A DNA stretch of 64,000 nucleotides from Mesorhizobium sp. B2-3-4 (GTDB lineage Bacteria > Pseudomonadota > Alphaproteobacteria > Rhizobiales > Rhizobiaceae): NCBI RefSeq assembly GCF_006442315.1, contig NZ_VFVY01000014.1, positions 1-64,000 of the forward strand, given 5' to 3'. Positions 42,354 through 51,378 of the stretch are shown piece by piece (the stretch's first letter is position 1; each line of letters begins with the position of its first letter). The translations under genes were made by a program, and so were the position numbers. Below the pieces are notes generated by a model, which had not been told where the DNA came from, made no database searches, and saw only the letters and a list, made by a program, of their open reading frames with translations.

Positions 42354-43238
42354 TCAATTGCCGGCGGCCGCTACCTTGTTCTGGCCATCGACCTCGGCCA
42401 TGAGCGTCTTGTTGGCGCCGGGCAGATCGGTCTTGGCCGCCGCCAACCAGGTCTTGAACTGCGCATCGGAGACGACGCGGATGGCGATCGGCATGAAGGC
42501 GTGGTCCTTGCCGCAGAGCTGCGAGCACTGGCCGTAGAAGATGCCTTCCTTTTCCGCCTTGAACCAGGTCTCGTTGGTACGCCCTGGAATGGCGTCGACC
42601 TTGATGCCGAAGGACGGCATGCCGAAGGAGTGGATCACGTCGGTCGCTGTGACAAGCACACGGGTCATGGTGTTGACCGGCACAACCAGTTCGTTGTCAA
42701 CCGCAAGCAGGCGCGGATAGACCTTGCGATCCTCCTTGCCGGCCTTGGCGCGATCGCCGTCCTGGAGGATGGCCGAATTGAAGGAGAGCGTGCTGTCGGT
42801 CTGGTACTCGTAGTCCCAGTTCCACTGATTGCCTGTCGCCTTGACGGTGAGCTTGGCTTCTTCCGGCGGGGTGTACTGCGCGGTCAGCAGCTGGAACGAG
42901 GGAATGGCGAGGCAGAGCAGGATCACCACCGGGCCGACGGTCCAGATCACCTCGATCAGCGTGTTGTGGCTGGTCTTGGAGGGGACCGGGTTTGCACTCG
43001 CGCGGAATTTCACGATGCAGTAAGCGAGCAGAAGCAGCACCAGGATGGTGATCGGAACGATGAACCACATCGTGTAGTTTCCGAACCACTCGATCTGCCG
43101 CATCATGTCGGTCGCCGGCGCCTGGAAGGTGGTCTCCCACTCCACGGGCTGATCGGCATGGGCGGATGTGCCTGCAAGAATCGTGGCAGCGGCCCCAGCA
43201 CTGGCTAGAAACTTGGCGTTTGCTAGGAAATTTCTCAT
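42354..43238 (-). CDS. ctaC: cytochrome c oxidase subunit II
   Basis: 294 residues from the ATG at 43238 (AGAGGG upstream). Signal peptide (to about SAHA, residue 28), two membrane helices (about 55-77 and 98-120), then the cupredoxin domain with the CuA centre: GQCSQLCGKDHAFMP (Cys, Cys, His, Met) and the earlier DVIHSFGMPSFGIK. It accepts electrons from cytochrome c. First gene of the oxidase operon. The frame is open 103 codons further upstream but without coding character. Confidence 0.97.
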   Translation of the reverse strand: MRNFLANAKFLASAGAAATILAGTSAHADQPVEWETTFQAPATDMMRQIEWFGNYTMWFIVPITILVLLLLAYCIVKFRASANPVPSKTSHNTLIEVIWTVGPVVILLCLAIPSFQLLTAQYTPPEEAKLTVKATGNQWNWDYEYQTDSTLSFNSAILQDGDRAKAGKEDRKVYPRLLAVDNELVVPVNTMTRVLVTATDVIHSFGMPSFGIKVDAIPGRTNETWFKAEKEGIFYGQCSQLCGKDHAFMPIAIRVVSDAQFKTWLAAAKTDLPGANKTLMAEVDGQNKVAAAGN

Positions 43239-43614
43239 CGCCCTCTTCGTCTCCCAGTTCCTCGCGGCGGTGCCAGCGAGAATAACGAACAATGCCGGGA
43301 CGGGAATCCCGACAGTCTCAAGCTGGTTCAAACCATACTCTTTTTCCCTCCGCAAGAAAGGAGCGGAGGAAACTGTGCGGCATTTTTGCGCGCAAGCCGT
43401 GACGGGGGTTTGAAGGCGACCACCTCGGCCGCGAATCGTATATGTCCGACACATCGTCCAGCCCTTGGCCGCAAGGCGTGCCTGGCGTCGTAATTCAGGC
43501 GAAATTGGCAGGGAAAAGCGCGCTATTGGCTTTTTCGGGACAGCCAAGCCGCGGTCTCGTCCTTTACTTGGCTTTGGCGCGGCTTAAAGTGCCGTGATTC
43601 GCAATGGAGCCGTC
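43239..43614. other. divergent promoter region of ctaC and the IalB-like gene
   Basis: 376 bases without a gene. It contains an inverted repeat, CCTCCGC (43347-43353) and GCGGAGG (43363-43369), in what would be the ctaC leader, and a short perfect palindrome CGGGAATCCCG near 43300. Promoters for both directions must lie here, but I cannot pick convincing -35/-10 pairs. A redox or oxygen regulator site is possible but not identified. Confidence 0.5.
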
Positions 43615-44160
43615 ATGAACTACTGGCTGTCGAGAACCGGGCTTTCGAGAACCCTGGCCAAGGTTGCCGTTCTCGTCGCCATCTCCTGTGCCGGCCTCTC
43701 CGTCACGGGCCACGCGAATGCAGCCCAGCCCAGCGGCACGGTCAAGTCGACGCATGGCGCATGGTCGATCATCTGCGATACGCCGGCCGGCGCCACCTCG
43801 GAACAATGCGTGATGATGCAGAACGTCGTCGCCGAGGATCGTCCAGAGATGGGGCTTTCGGTCGTCGTATTGCGCACCGCCGACAACAAGGCCGAGATCC
43901 TGCGCGTGCTGGCGCCGCTCGGTGTGCTGTTGCCGAACGGCCTCGGCCTCAACGTCGACGGCAAGGATATCGGCCGCGCGTATTTCGTACGCTGCTTCCA
44001 GGACGGTTGCTATGCCGAGGTCATTCTCGAAAAGCCGCTGCTCGATACGCTGAAGACCGGCACGTCGGCGACATTCATCGTCTTCCAGACCCCGGAAGAG
44101 GGTATCGGCATCCCTGTGGATCTCAAGGGCTTTGCCGAGGGTTTTGCCGCTCTTCCCTGA
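43615..44160 (+). CDS. IalB-like (invasion-associated locus B) periplasmic protein
   Basis: 181 residues from the ATG at 43615, with GGAG seven bases upstream; a GTG at 43594 is in frame. Signal peptide to about residue 37 (HANA-AQ). The mature domain shows the IalB pattern: HGAWSIICD, a pair of cysteines early (IICDTPAG, EQCVMMQN) and a later pair (YFVRCFQDGCYAEV), giving two likely disulfides. The family is widespread in rhizobia and Bartonella; it is named for erythrocyte invasion but the molecular role is unclear. Confidence 0.85.
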   Translation: MNYWLSRTGLSRTLAKVAVLVAISCAGLSVTGHANAAQPSGTVKSTHGAWSIICDTPAGATSEQCVMMQNVVAEDRPEMGLSVVVLRTADNKAEILRVLAPLGVLLPNGLGLNVDGKDIGRAYFVRCFQDGCYAEVILEKPLLDTLKTGTSATFIVFQTPEEGIGIPVDLKGFAEGFAALP

Positions 44161-44233
44161 TAGCAGGGCGCTTGCGAAAAATCCGAGCCTGGCGCAGAAT
44201 TCCAATGGGATTTGGGGTTTTGTGGGGATTATC

Positions 44234-44701
44234 ATGCGCGCGTTTTCGTTGCTTCTATCGTCTGGTCTGATGATGACCGGTGCGGTTTCGTTTGCCTGGG
44301 CCGACGATACCGAGATCATCACGGCGCCCGACCCGGCCGCGATCGTCGAGCTTGCGAAGGGCTATGGGTCGGCGAAGCTGGACAAGGACGACGGCGGCGA
44401 CCCGATGGTCTCCGGCCGGCTTCAGGGCATGAAATATGTGATCTACTTCTATGGCTGCGAGAACCATGAGAAGTGCAAATCGATGCAGTTTTCATCGGGA
44501 TACACCGATCCCTTCACCGCCGAGCAGGCCAATGAATGGAACAAGAAGTATCGCTGGGTGAAGGCGTTCTCCGGGGATGGATCCAACTTCAAGATGGACG
44601 TCAGCTTCGCCGGCGGCATCACCAAGGCAAATCTCGACGCGCAGTTCTCCAACTGGGATTCGATGACGAGCAACATCAAGGAATTCATCGACCAGAAGTG
44701 A
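44234..44701 (+). CDS. secreted YbjN-domain protein
   Basis: 155 residues from the ATG at 44234. Signal peptide to about residue 24 (FAWA-DD). The remainder matches the YbjN fold: a Leu/Ala helix, then SGRLQGMKYVIYFYGCENHEKCKSMQF, and a final helix YRWVKAF...ANLDAQFSNWDSM. Exported YbjN-like proteins are common in rhizobia; their function is not known. Two cysteines (GCENHEKC) may pair. It sits 73 bases after the IalB-like gene and may share its message. Confidence 0.8.
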   Translation: MRAFSLLLSSGLMMTGAVSFAWADDTEIITAPDPAAIVELAKGYGSAKLDKDDGGDPMVSGRLQGMKYVIYFYGCENHEKCKSMQFSSGYTDPFTAEQANEWNKKYRWVKAFSGDGSNFKMDVSFAGGITKANLDAQFSNWDSMTSNIKEFIDQK

Positions 44702-44820
44702 CCGTCGCCAGCCGGTCCGACGTCGTATTTGTCTGCCAGGATCGGATGCGACGATTGTCTCCCGGGGAGTTCGCGCCTACATCGTGGTGAGAAATCACTT
44801 CTCCCACGCACGGACGCGCC

Positions 44821-46233
44821 ATGAACAGCCTGATCGGCCAATTCGACATTTCAGACGACCGCATCAAGCGGATCGTCGCCGACACCATCAAGGGCGCCGA
44901 CGACGGCGAACTGTTCCTCGAATACAGCGAAAGCGAAGCGCTGATGTTCGACAACGGCCGGCTCAAGACCGCCAACTTCAACACCGACCAGGGCTTTGGC
45001 CTGCGCGCGGTCGCGGGTGAAGCCAGCGGCTACGCCCATTCGAGCGACCTGTCGGAGGCCTCGCTGCTGCGCGCGGCGCAAGCTGTCTCGACCGTCAAGG
45101 GCGGCTATTCCGGCACGCTTGCCGCCGCGCCCGCCCGCACCAACCGCCATCTTTATGGTGACGAGAACCCGATCCCCTCGCCTTCGTTCGAGGCCAAGGC
45201 GAAGCTGCTGCAGGAGATCGACGCCTGGCTGCGCGCCGAGGATCCACGGGTGCGGCAGGTGACAGCCTCGATCGCCGCATCCTGGCAGCATGTCGAGATC
45301 GTGCGTGCCGATGGCCAGGTGGTGCGCGATATCAGGCCGATGGTCCGCGTCAACGTCTCGGTCGTCGTCGGCGACGGCGACCGTCAGGAGAGCGGCTCCT
45401 ATGGCATGGGCGGACGCAAGGCGTTCGGCGACTTCCTGATCGAGGACAGCTGGAAGCACGCCGCGAGCGAGGCGCTTCGGCAAGCGCTGGTCAACCTGGA
45501 GGCTGTTCCCGCCCCGGCCGGTACTTTCGACATCGTGCTGTCCAGCGGCTGGCCGGGGGTGATGCTGCACGAAGCCGTCGGCCACGGCCTCGAAGGCGAT
45601 TTCAACCGCAAGAAGACGTCGGCCTTCGCCGGCCTGATGGGGCAACAGGTAGCCGCCAAGGGCGTGACCGTCGTCGACGACGGCACCATCCCCGAGCGGC
45701 GCGGCTCACTCACCGTCGACGACGAGGGCACGCCTTCGGCCCGCAACGTGCTTATCGAGGACGGCAAACTGGTCGGCTACATGCAGGACCGGCAGAACGC
45801 ACGGCTGATGGGCATGAAGGCGACCGGCAACGGCCGGCGCGAAGGCTATGCGCACCAGCCGATGCCGCGCATGACCAACACCTACATGACCTCTGGCGAC
45901 ATGGAGCCGGACGAGATCATCGCTTCGGTCAAGAACGGCATCTACGCCGTCTCTTTCGGCGGCGGCCAGGTCGACATCACGTCGGGCAAATTCGTGTTCG
46001 GCTGCACCGAGGCGTACATGATCGAGAACGGCAAGGTGACGCAGCCGATCAAGGGCGCCATGCTGATCGGCAACGGACCGGACGCCATGCATCGCGTCTC
46101 GATGGTCGGCAACGACATGAAACTCGACAATGGCATCGGCATGTGCGGCAAGGCCGGCCAGGGCGTGCCCGTCGGCGTCGGCCAGCCGCATCTCAGGATG
46201 AACCAGATGACGGTCGGCGGCACCCGGGTGTGA
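44821..46233 (+). CDS. tldD: TldD metalloprotease subunit
   Basis: 470 residues. TldD forms a heterodimer with TldE/PmbA that hydrolyses unfolded peptides and trims some microcins. The zinc motif is LHEAVGHGLEGDFNRK (HExxxH), with the distal Cys ligand in FVFGCTEAYMIENGK. Nearby motifs VVDDGTIPERRGSLTVDDEGTP and GRREGYAHQPMPRMTNTYM are characteristic. The pmbA partner is not in the window. Its place near ctaC is usual in rhizobia. Confidence 0.95.
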   Translation: MNSLIGQFDISDDRIKRIVADTIKGADDGELFLEYSESEALMFDNGRLKTANFNTDQGFGLRAVAGEASGYAHSSDLSEASLLRAAQAVSTVKGGYSGTLAAAPARTNRHLYGDENPIPSPSFEAKAKLLQEIDAWLRAEDPRVRQVTASIAASWQHVEIVRADGQVVRDIRPMVRVNVSVVVGDGDRQESGSYGMGGRKAFGDFLIEDSWKHAASEALRQALVNLEAVPAPAGTFDIVLSSGWPGVMLHEAVGHGLEGDFNRKKTSAFAGLMGQQVAAKGVTVVDDGTIPERRGSLTVDDEGTPSARNVLIEDGKLVGYMQDRQNARLMGMKATGNGRREGYAHQPMPRMTNTYMTSGDMEPDEIIASVKNGIYAVSFGGGQVDITSGKFVFGCTEAYMIENGKVTQPIKGAMLIGNGPDAMHRVSMVGNDMKLDNGIGMCGKAGQGVPVGVGQPHLRMNQMTVGGTRV

Positions 46234-46488
46234 GCGTCATGGTTTGCGAGTGACGGCTCCCGCCACGATGTCCGAGACCGGGATCGTCATTCAGCCGGCA
46301 GCCGGAAATGCGGCGGAAGCGGGCTTCGCCGCTTTCGCTGGCCTTACAGGCCCGGCCAAATCCACGTTTGCAGGCTGAATGCTGCCGGCACCTTGAAGTG
46401 GACACAATCCGCTTGAAGAATTTGTTAACTGCTTGGGCCTTTTCCGCGCGAGCAGGGTCGGTGTTCTCGTTGCGGTGATGGTCTGGCA

Positions 46489-47181
46489 ATGCGGCGTTCG
46501 CCTGGTGTGCTGACTTCGTCTTTTCTGGTTGGCTTTGTTTCGTTGATTGGTGCGACATCGCTGCAAGCTGGCCCGGCGGCAGCACAGTCGACGGTGTTCA
46601 AGTCGCGATCGACGCAATCTTCGGCAGCCGGGCTGCGCTCCGCTGCCGTGGGTGGAAGCACCAGCGTCCCCTACGGTTGGATCGATTTCTGCCACCGCCG
46701 GCCGAAAGAGTGCAAGGTGCCTGCCATGCCGGCCGCGACGGTCAAGCTGACCGCGCGGAACCTGGGCATCCTCAAGCGGATAAACCTCAAGGCAAACAAT
46801 TACATCAAGCCCGTCAGCAACTTCGAGCACTGGGGCACGACGATGGACCACTGGGACTATCCGGTGGACGGCAAGGGCGACTGCAAGGTCTACGCCCTCT
46901 ACAAGCGCAAGCTGCTCATGGAGGCAGGATTTCCGCGGCAGGCGCTTTTGATGACTGTCGTGCGCGACCTCGACAATGAAGGACACACGATCCTGACGGT
47001 GAAAACCGACAAAGGCGATCTCGTCCTCGACAATCTGGTCAACGACATCAGGCCCTGGAACGCGACGGGCTATTATTTCTTGAAACGCCAGTCGCAGCAG
47101 AACCCTAGTATCTGGGTGTCGGTCAACCAGCGAGGCGGCAGGCCGAACACCCCTTCGAACGTTGCCAATCTCATAGACTGA
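46489..47181 (+). CDS. bacterial transglutaminase-like cysteine protease (LapG family)
   Basis: 230 residues with a signal peptide (cleavage near AAAQS, residue 33). The BTLCP domain has the catalytic triad: Cys in DGKGDCKVYALYKR, His in NEGHTILTV and Asp in LVLDNLVND. In Pseudomonas LapG, a member, cuts the biofilm adhesin LapA in the periplasm when c-di-GMP falls; rhizobial members are mostly uncharacterised. A partner LapD-type receptor is not adjacent. Confidence 0.87.
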   Translation: MRRSPGVLTSSFLVGFVSLIGATSLQAGPAAAQSTVFKSRSTQSSAAGLRSAAVGGSTSVPYGWIDFCHRRPKECKVPAMPAATVKLTARNLGILKRINLKANNYIKPVSNFEHWGTTMDHWDYPVDGKGDCKVYALYKRKLLMEAGFPRQALLMTVVRDLDNEGHTILTVKTDKGDLVLDNLVNDIRPWNATGYYFLKRQSQQNPSIWVSVNQRGGRPNTPSNVANLID

Positions 47182-47236
47182 GCTCGTCAGGAGCGTAACG
47201 GTCCCGGTAGACCCGATTCATATCCGAGAAATTGCC

Positions 47237-47262
47237 GCCAGCCCCCCGCCGGAGAGGCTGGC
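47237..47262. terminator. hairpin between convergent protease and PsiF-like genes
   Basis: GCCAGCC, 12-base loop, GGCTGGC, about 55 bases after the protease stop and 29 bases beyond the end of the PsiF-like gene. No T-tract; a weak or rho-assisted terminator at best. Confidence 0.35.
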
Positions 47263-47290
47263 AAGCGAACCCTCGCCGCGAAACGGCCGG

Positions 47291-47566
47291 TCAGGTGGCC
47301 TTGCCGCCGTTCTTCTTGCAGTCGGCGCGGAACTTCTCGCGTGCCTTGCCGTGTAGTTTCTGGGCATCCGCAAGCGCGGAACATTGCTTCGAAATCGCGG
47401 TTTTCTCAGGCGTCATCGCGGTCGTCTTGGCCTTCTTCACGGGGACGGCCGTGGTGGCGGCGGGCGCCGTCGTGGTCGTGGTAGCAGCGGTGGTCGCCGC
47501 CGCGGCTGCTCCCGTCGCGATGAAGCCGGCCAAAGCGATAGACGTCAGAACGCTTGCAATCCTCAT
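47291..47566 (-). CDS. small secreted PsiF-like protein
   Basis: 91 residues from the ATG at 47566 (AGGGAG upstream). Signal peptide to about residue 23, then a low-complexity Thr/Ala/Pro/Val tract (residues 24-50), then a ~35-residue helical unit CSALADAQKLHGKAREKFRADC. That last part resembles the PsiF repeat (Cys at both ends, LxGxxRxxF core). PsiF genes respond to phosphate starvation in enterics; the function is unknown. No Pho box was recognised upstream. Confidence 0.7.
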   Translation of the reverse strand: MRIASVLTSIALAGFIATGAAAAATTAATTTTTAPAATTAVPVKKAKTTAMTPEKTAISKQCSALADAQKLHGKAREKFRADCKKNGGKAT

Positions 47567-47703
47567 TATGGTCACTCCCTTGAGCGCCCTGCCCGGCATC
47601 GACTGGTAACAGCGGGCCAAGGGACCGCGCAATCAGGACCGCAACCAGCCACGCAGTTGTGATATGAGCGTGTACGCGCGGCAGGGCCGCGGTCCGACAT
47701 ACC

Positions 47704-49995
47704 TTACTTCCTGCAGGCAGGCTCATTGGGATGTCCGCAAGGCGGCTTGTTGCCTGCTTGCCGCTGCGGCCTTTGCTGTGTCTGCGGCTGCCGCCGCATC
47801 TGTTCGGCGTGGAACTGCGGCTTCGGCGGTCTCGAAGACATCTCGGCCTGCTGCTTCAACTGGCGATGCGGATTGCCGCCCGACACCGTGGCGCCCGCTG
47901 ATCCGCCATCGGCCGGCAGCTTGTGCAGCTTGGGACCCTTGCCCTGCCCGTTGACCGCCCCATTCCCGGCGTCCGGGCCACCGGCGGCTTGACCGTGAAG
48001 CTTTTTGACTTTGCCGTTGGCCGCGATCTGCCCATTCGGCGCGGCGGGACCGGTCTTCAGTTTTGCCCGAGCGTTTTGCTCACTGCCGGCAGACCCGGCG
48101 GTGCCGCCCGGAAGCTTATGGAACTTGCCGGCCTTGCCTTGTTCATTGGCCAGCGGAGCGCTGCCATTGGCATCCGGTGCGGCATTGCCAGTTGCCTGGC
48201 TCTGCTTGCGCAGCCGCTTGCCGGATTTGTCGGCACCCAGATTCTGGCTGTTGAGGACGGGCTTGCCGTTGACAAGCGGCAGGCTCTTGCCATCGGCGCC
48301 CGGCAGGGCGTGGCCTGCCAACCTGTCGGCCGGCATTGTCTTCGGCAGCGGCCCGCCCACATTCTGCGTTCCTGTGTGGACGAGCTTCGATGGCAAGCCG
48401 CCTGGATTGACCTTGGCGAGCGCGGCTTCCTTTTTCTGCAGGAAAGCCGGCAGCGCGACCTTCGTCGCGAGTGCGGCCGCGCCCAGCCCTACCGCGCCGG
48501 CGGTCAGCTTCTGGCCGGTGGTGAGGCCGCCCTGGTTCTCGTTGATCGTCTTCTCGTTGATCGTCGTGTTGTTGACGATGGTGGTGTTGTGAATGTTGTT
48601 GAAGATGACGTCATTCGGCGGCGGGAAAATGTCATGGGGCGGGTTGACCCAAGCCGGCACGGGCACGAAGACCGGCGTCGGCAGCACGAAGATACCAACC
48701 GGCGGCGGGGGCGGCGCCAGCACGACGAATTCCGGGGGCGGTGGCGGCAGAAAGATCACCGGAGGCGGCGGCGGCGGCGCGAAATCGAATTCCGGATCGT
48801 CGAAATAGAGCACGGGCCGGTCGACATAGACGATCTCTTCTGGCGGCGGCGGCGGCACGTCATAGGCATAGACCGCAAAACCCTGCGGCGGCTCCAGGTC
48901 GGCATCGAAATGTTCGAGCCTGCGGCGGGCATCCCAGGCATGCGGGCCGTGCGGATAGCGCCCGAGATAGGACCAGTAGGCTTCCGGCGTGTCCCTGAGC
49001 CAGGTCTGGCGCCAGGTGATCGCCTCGCGCCGCGCCGCCAGGATCGCGCGCACGCGCCTGGCCATCGGATCATGCGGATAGGCGACGAGAAAATCCTCGT
49101 AACCGCGCATCGTGTCCCGGTCGAGCGCCGCCACATAGGCATCATGCGCGTCGAAGTCGCGGATTTCCCTGGTCCGGCTGGCCCTTGCCTCGGCCGCCGA
49201 GACCTGCGGCGGCGGCGCTTCCGGACCACGGTCGAAGAAAACGAACGGATCGTTGATCTTGGAGACGTCCCAGGGCAATTCGGCGCCCTGCGTCACCTCA
49301 TTGACCCGCAGCCGTGTCCGGTCGAACACATCACCCAGTTGCAGACCGCCGTCGCGGATCATCTCGGCGAGCGCCTGCGCATAGGCGCCGTAGGGGCCTT
49401 TCCCTTCCGGTGCGACCGTGCCGGGGGCGGCGTTGAAGGCGATCAGCATGTTCGGATCGGGGTCGACCAGCGAGAGGCCGCCGGCCAGCGGCTGGTTCGA
49501 CTTCGCGAAGGAATTCGGACGCGCCGCGTCGAGCACGACAATGTTGACCTTGTTCGGCAGTGCCGAGAGCGGCTTGGTCAGATCCGATACCCGCACCGCT
49601 GCCATCGGCACGTCGGTTGTACTGGCGATCTGGGCGTCGACCGGCACGAAGTAATTCTCGCCCTCGAACTGCAGCCCGTAGCCGGCGAGATAGACGAAGA
49701 CGACCGCATCCGGGCCGGCCGCCGTGGCCTTGGCGAGGAAATCGCGGTAGGCGCCGCGCAGGGATTCCTGGTCGACATCGCGTGCGCCGACCACGTCGAA
49801 GCCTGCCGCCTGCAGTGTCTGGGCGATCAGGCCGGCATCATTGGCCGCCGTGGTCAACGTCCCCGACGGGTAGGCGGCATTGCCTATGACGAAGGCGAGG
49901 CGTTTTTCGCCCTGCGCCAGCGCGCCGACCGTCGAGCCGAGGGCGAAGAGCGAGAGAGCCAGGAAAAAGCCCAGGAATTTCGAGACGATCCGCAT
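47704..49995 (-). CDS. caspase-fold protein lacking both catalytic residues (pseudo-caspase)
   Basis: 763 residues. Signal peptide (1-28), then a C14/caspase p20-like domain (about 30-255): EKRLAFVIGNAAYP, FVYLAGYGLQFEGENYFVPVDA and VNIVVLDAARPNSFAKS. Active family members have AGHG and LDACR, so here His is Tyr and Cys is Ala; proteolysis is not expected. Next comes a helical part (~280-380), a proline-rich segment (~395-480), an Asn/Thr repeat (NNTTINEKTINEN) near 495, a possible membrane-like helix (~515-535) and a basic tail with GKxxKxHKLP-type repeats. Probably a periplasmic binding or scaffold protein. Confidence 0.85.
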   Translation of the reverse strand: MRIVSKFLGFFLALSLFALGSTVGALAQGEKRLAFVIGNAAYPSGTLTTAANDAGLIAQTLQAAGFDVVGARDVDQESLRGAYRDFLAKATAAGPDAVVFVYLAGYGLQFEGENYFVPVDAQIASTTDVPMAAVRVSDLTKPLSALPNKVNIVVLDAARPNSFAKSNQPLAGGLSLVDPDPNMLIAFNAAPGTVAPEGKGPYGAYAQALAEMIRDGGLQLGDVFDRTRLRVNEVTQGAELPWDVSKINDPFVFFDRGPEAPPPQVSAAEARASRTREIRDFDAHDAYVAALDRDTMRGYEDFLVAYPHDPMARRVRAILAARREAITWRQTWLRDTPEAYWSYLGRYPHGPHAWDARRRLEHFDADLEPPQGFAVYAYDVPPPPPEEIVYVDRPVLYFDDPEFDFAPPPPPPVIFLPPPPPEFVVLAPPPPPVGIFVLPTPVFVPVPAWVNPPHDIFPPPNDVIFNNIHNTTIVNNTTINEKTINENQGGLTTGQKLTAGAVGLGAAALATKVALPAFLQKKEAALAKVNPGGLPSKLVHTGTQNVGGPLPKTMPADRLAGHALPGADGKSLPLVNGKPVLNSQNLGADKSGKRLRKQSQATGNAAPDANGSAPLANEQGKAGKFHKLPGGTAGSAGSEQNARAKLKTGPAAPNGQIAANGKVKKLHGQAAGGPDAGNGAVNGQGKGPKLHKLPADGGSAGATVSGGNPHRQLKQQAEMSSRPPKPQFHAEQMRRQPQTQQRPQRQAGNKPPCGHPNEPACRK

Positions 49996-50136
49996 CGCGA
50001 TCAGCCCTCAACTGAAACGTCCCCCGCAGGACGGTCCAACTACGCTGGCGCAACAAGGCGGCTTTGCGGCATCATTCCGGCTCCTTTCGGACAGGACGGG
50101 CCGGATTGGCCGGTCTCAACCGATTGTGATCGGATG

Positions 50137-51378
50137 TCAGCGCCTGCGCCTGGGCTTTTCCAGCAGGGCGACCGCCTCGACATGCGGCGACCATAGGAAC
50201 TGGTCGATCGGCGTCACGCTGTTCAGCGTGTAGCCGCCATCGATGAGGATACGCAGGTCGCGGGCCATCGTCACCGGATTGCACGACACCGCGGCAACCA
50301 ATGGAACGTCCGAACGGGCGATCTGCTTCGACTGGTCTTCGGCGCCGGCCCGCGGCGGATCAAAGACAAGACCGTCGAAAGCGGTCAACTCCTTGAATGT
50401 CAGCGGCCGGCGAAACAGATCTCGCCGTTCGCCCGTCACGCGCTTGATGCCGGTCGCGAAGCGTGATCCCCGGTCGAGCGCCGACAGCGCAGCCGCGTCG
50501 CCTTCCACCGCATGGACTTCCGACTTCGCGGCCAGACGCAGGGCAAAGCTGCCGCAACCGGCGAAAAGATCGGCCACCCTCCTGGCACGCTTCAGATGTC
50601 CACCGACGATCTCGGCCATGATCCGTTCAGCAGCCTCGGTCGCCTGCAGGAAGGCGCCCGGCGGCACGGCGACCGCGACGCCGCCAAACATGACCACCGG
50701 CTTCTTCGGCTCGATGACGATGTCGTCATCGATGGACAGTCTGGCAAAACCTTGCGCAATGACAAAATTGGAAGCGATACGGCGCTGGTGTTCGCCGAGC
50801 TTGCCGCAGTCATGCGCCGCGACATCGAGGCCCGAAGCCGTCACGGTGACCGCCATCTTGAACGATTTGGTGGTGGCACATATCAATTCGGCCAACGCCT
50901 TGAGGGGCCCGAGCGCGGCGACGATCTCGGGCAGCGAGATCGGGCATTCGGATATCGGGATGATTTCCGGTGACAGATGGCGATTGAAGCCGAGCAGCAT
51001 GCCCGCATCGGTGCGCCGGGCGGCAAGCACGACACGGCGACGCGTGTGCGGCTCACAGGCAACCAGCGCGTCAACCTCGCAATCGATGCCCTTGCCCTTC
51101 AGCGCATGCACCACCTTCTCACGCTTCCACTGGCGATAGGCCCCGGCTTCGAAATGCTGGAGGGCGCAGCCGCCGCATTCGGTGAAATGGCGGCATGCCG
51201 GTTCGATGCGCAGCGGCGAAGGCTCCAGCACCGCGATCAGCGTGGCGCGATCCTTCTCGCGCGCCGCGGTGACGGCCTCGCCAGGCAGCGTGAAGGGGAT
51301 GAACAGATCGCCGCTTTCGGTCTCGGCGATGCCGTCGCCCTGGGCGCCCAATTTCCTGATGGTGAAGCGTGCGCTCAT
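50137..51378 (-). CDS. TrmA/RumA-family RNA (uracil-5) methyltransferase
   Basis: 413 residues. N-terminal TRAM-like region, then iron-sulfur cysteines (CRHFTECGGCALQHFEA), a SAM-binding domain (ADLFAGCGSFALRLA), FDPPRAGA and the nucleophile Cys in AAVSCNPVTMARDL, followed by the general base region PHVEAVALLEK. It methylates a uridine of 23S rRNA (RlmC/RlmD-like) or tRNA; I cannot tell which. Its start overlaps the tlyA stop by four bases, so the two RNA methylase genes are coupled. Confidence 0.9.
   Translation of the reverse strand: MSARFTIRKLGAQGDGIAETESGDLFIPFTLPGEAVTAAREKDRATLIAVLEPSPLRIEPACRHFTECGGCALQHFEAGAYRQWKREKVVHALKGKGIDCEVDALVACEPHTRRRVVLAARRTDAGMLLGFNRHLSPEIIPISECPISLPEIVAALGPLKALAELICATTKSFKMAVTVTASGLDVAAHDCGKLGEHQRRIASNFVIAQGFARLSIDDDIVIEPKKPVVMFGGVAVAVPPGAFLQATEAAERIMAEIVGGHLKRARRVADLFAGCGSFALRLAAKSEVHAVEGDAAALSALDRGSRFATGIKRVTGERRDLFRRPLTFKELTAFDGLVFDPPRAGAEDQSKQIARSDVPLVAAVSCNPVTMARDLRILIDGGYTLNSVTPIDQFLWSPHVEAVALLEKPRRRR

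Noticed and set aside
43239..43547. In-frame extension of ctaC by 103 codons
   Set aside because: Subunit II should begin with its signal peptide at 43238, where a ribosome binding site is present; the extension has no coding character.
47923..50196. 757-codon open frame opposite the pseudo-caspase
   Set aside because: The minus strand has a signal peptide and a recognisable caspase-like fold; the plus frame is His/Arg/Gly-rich with no domain.
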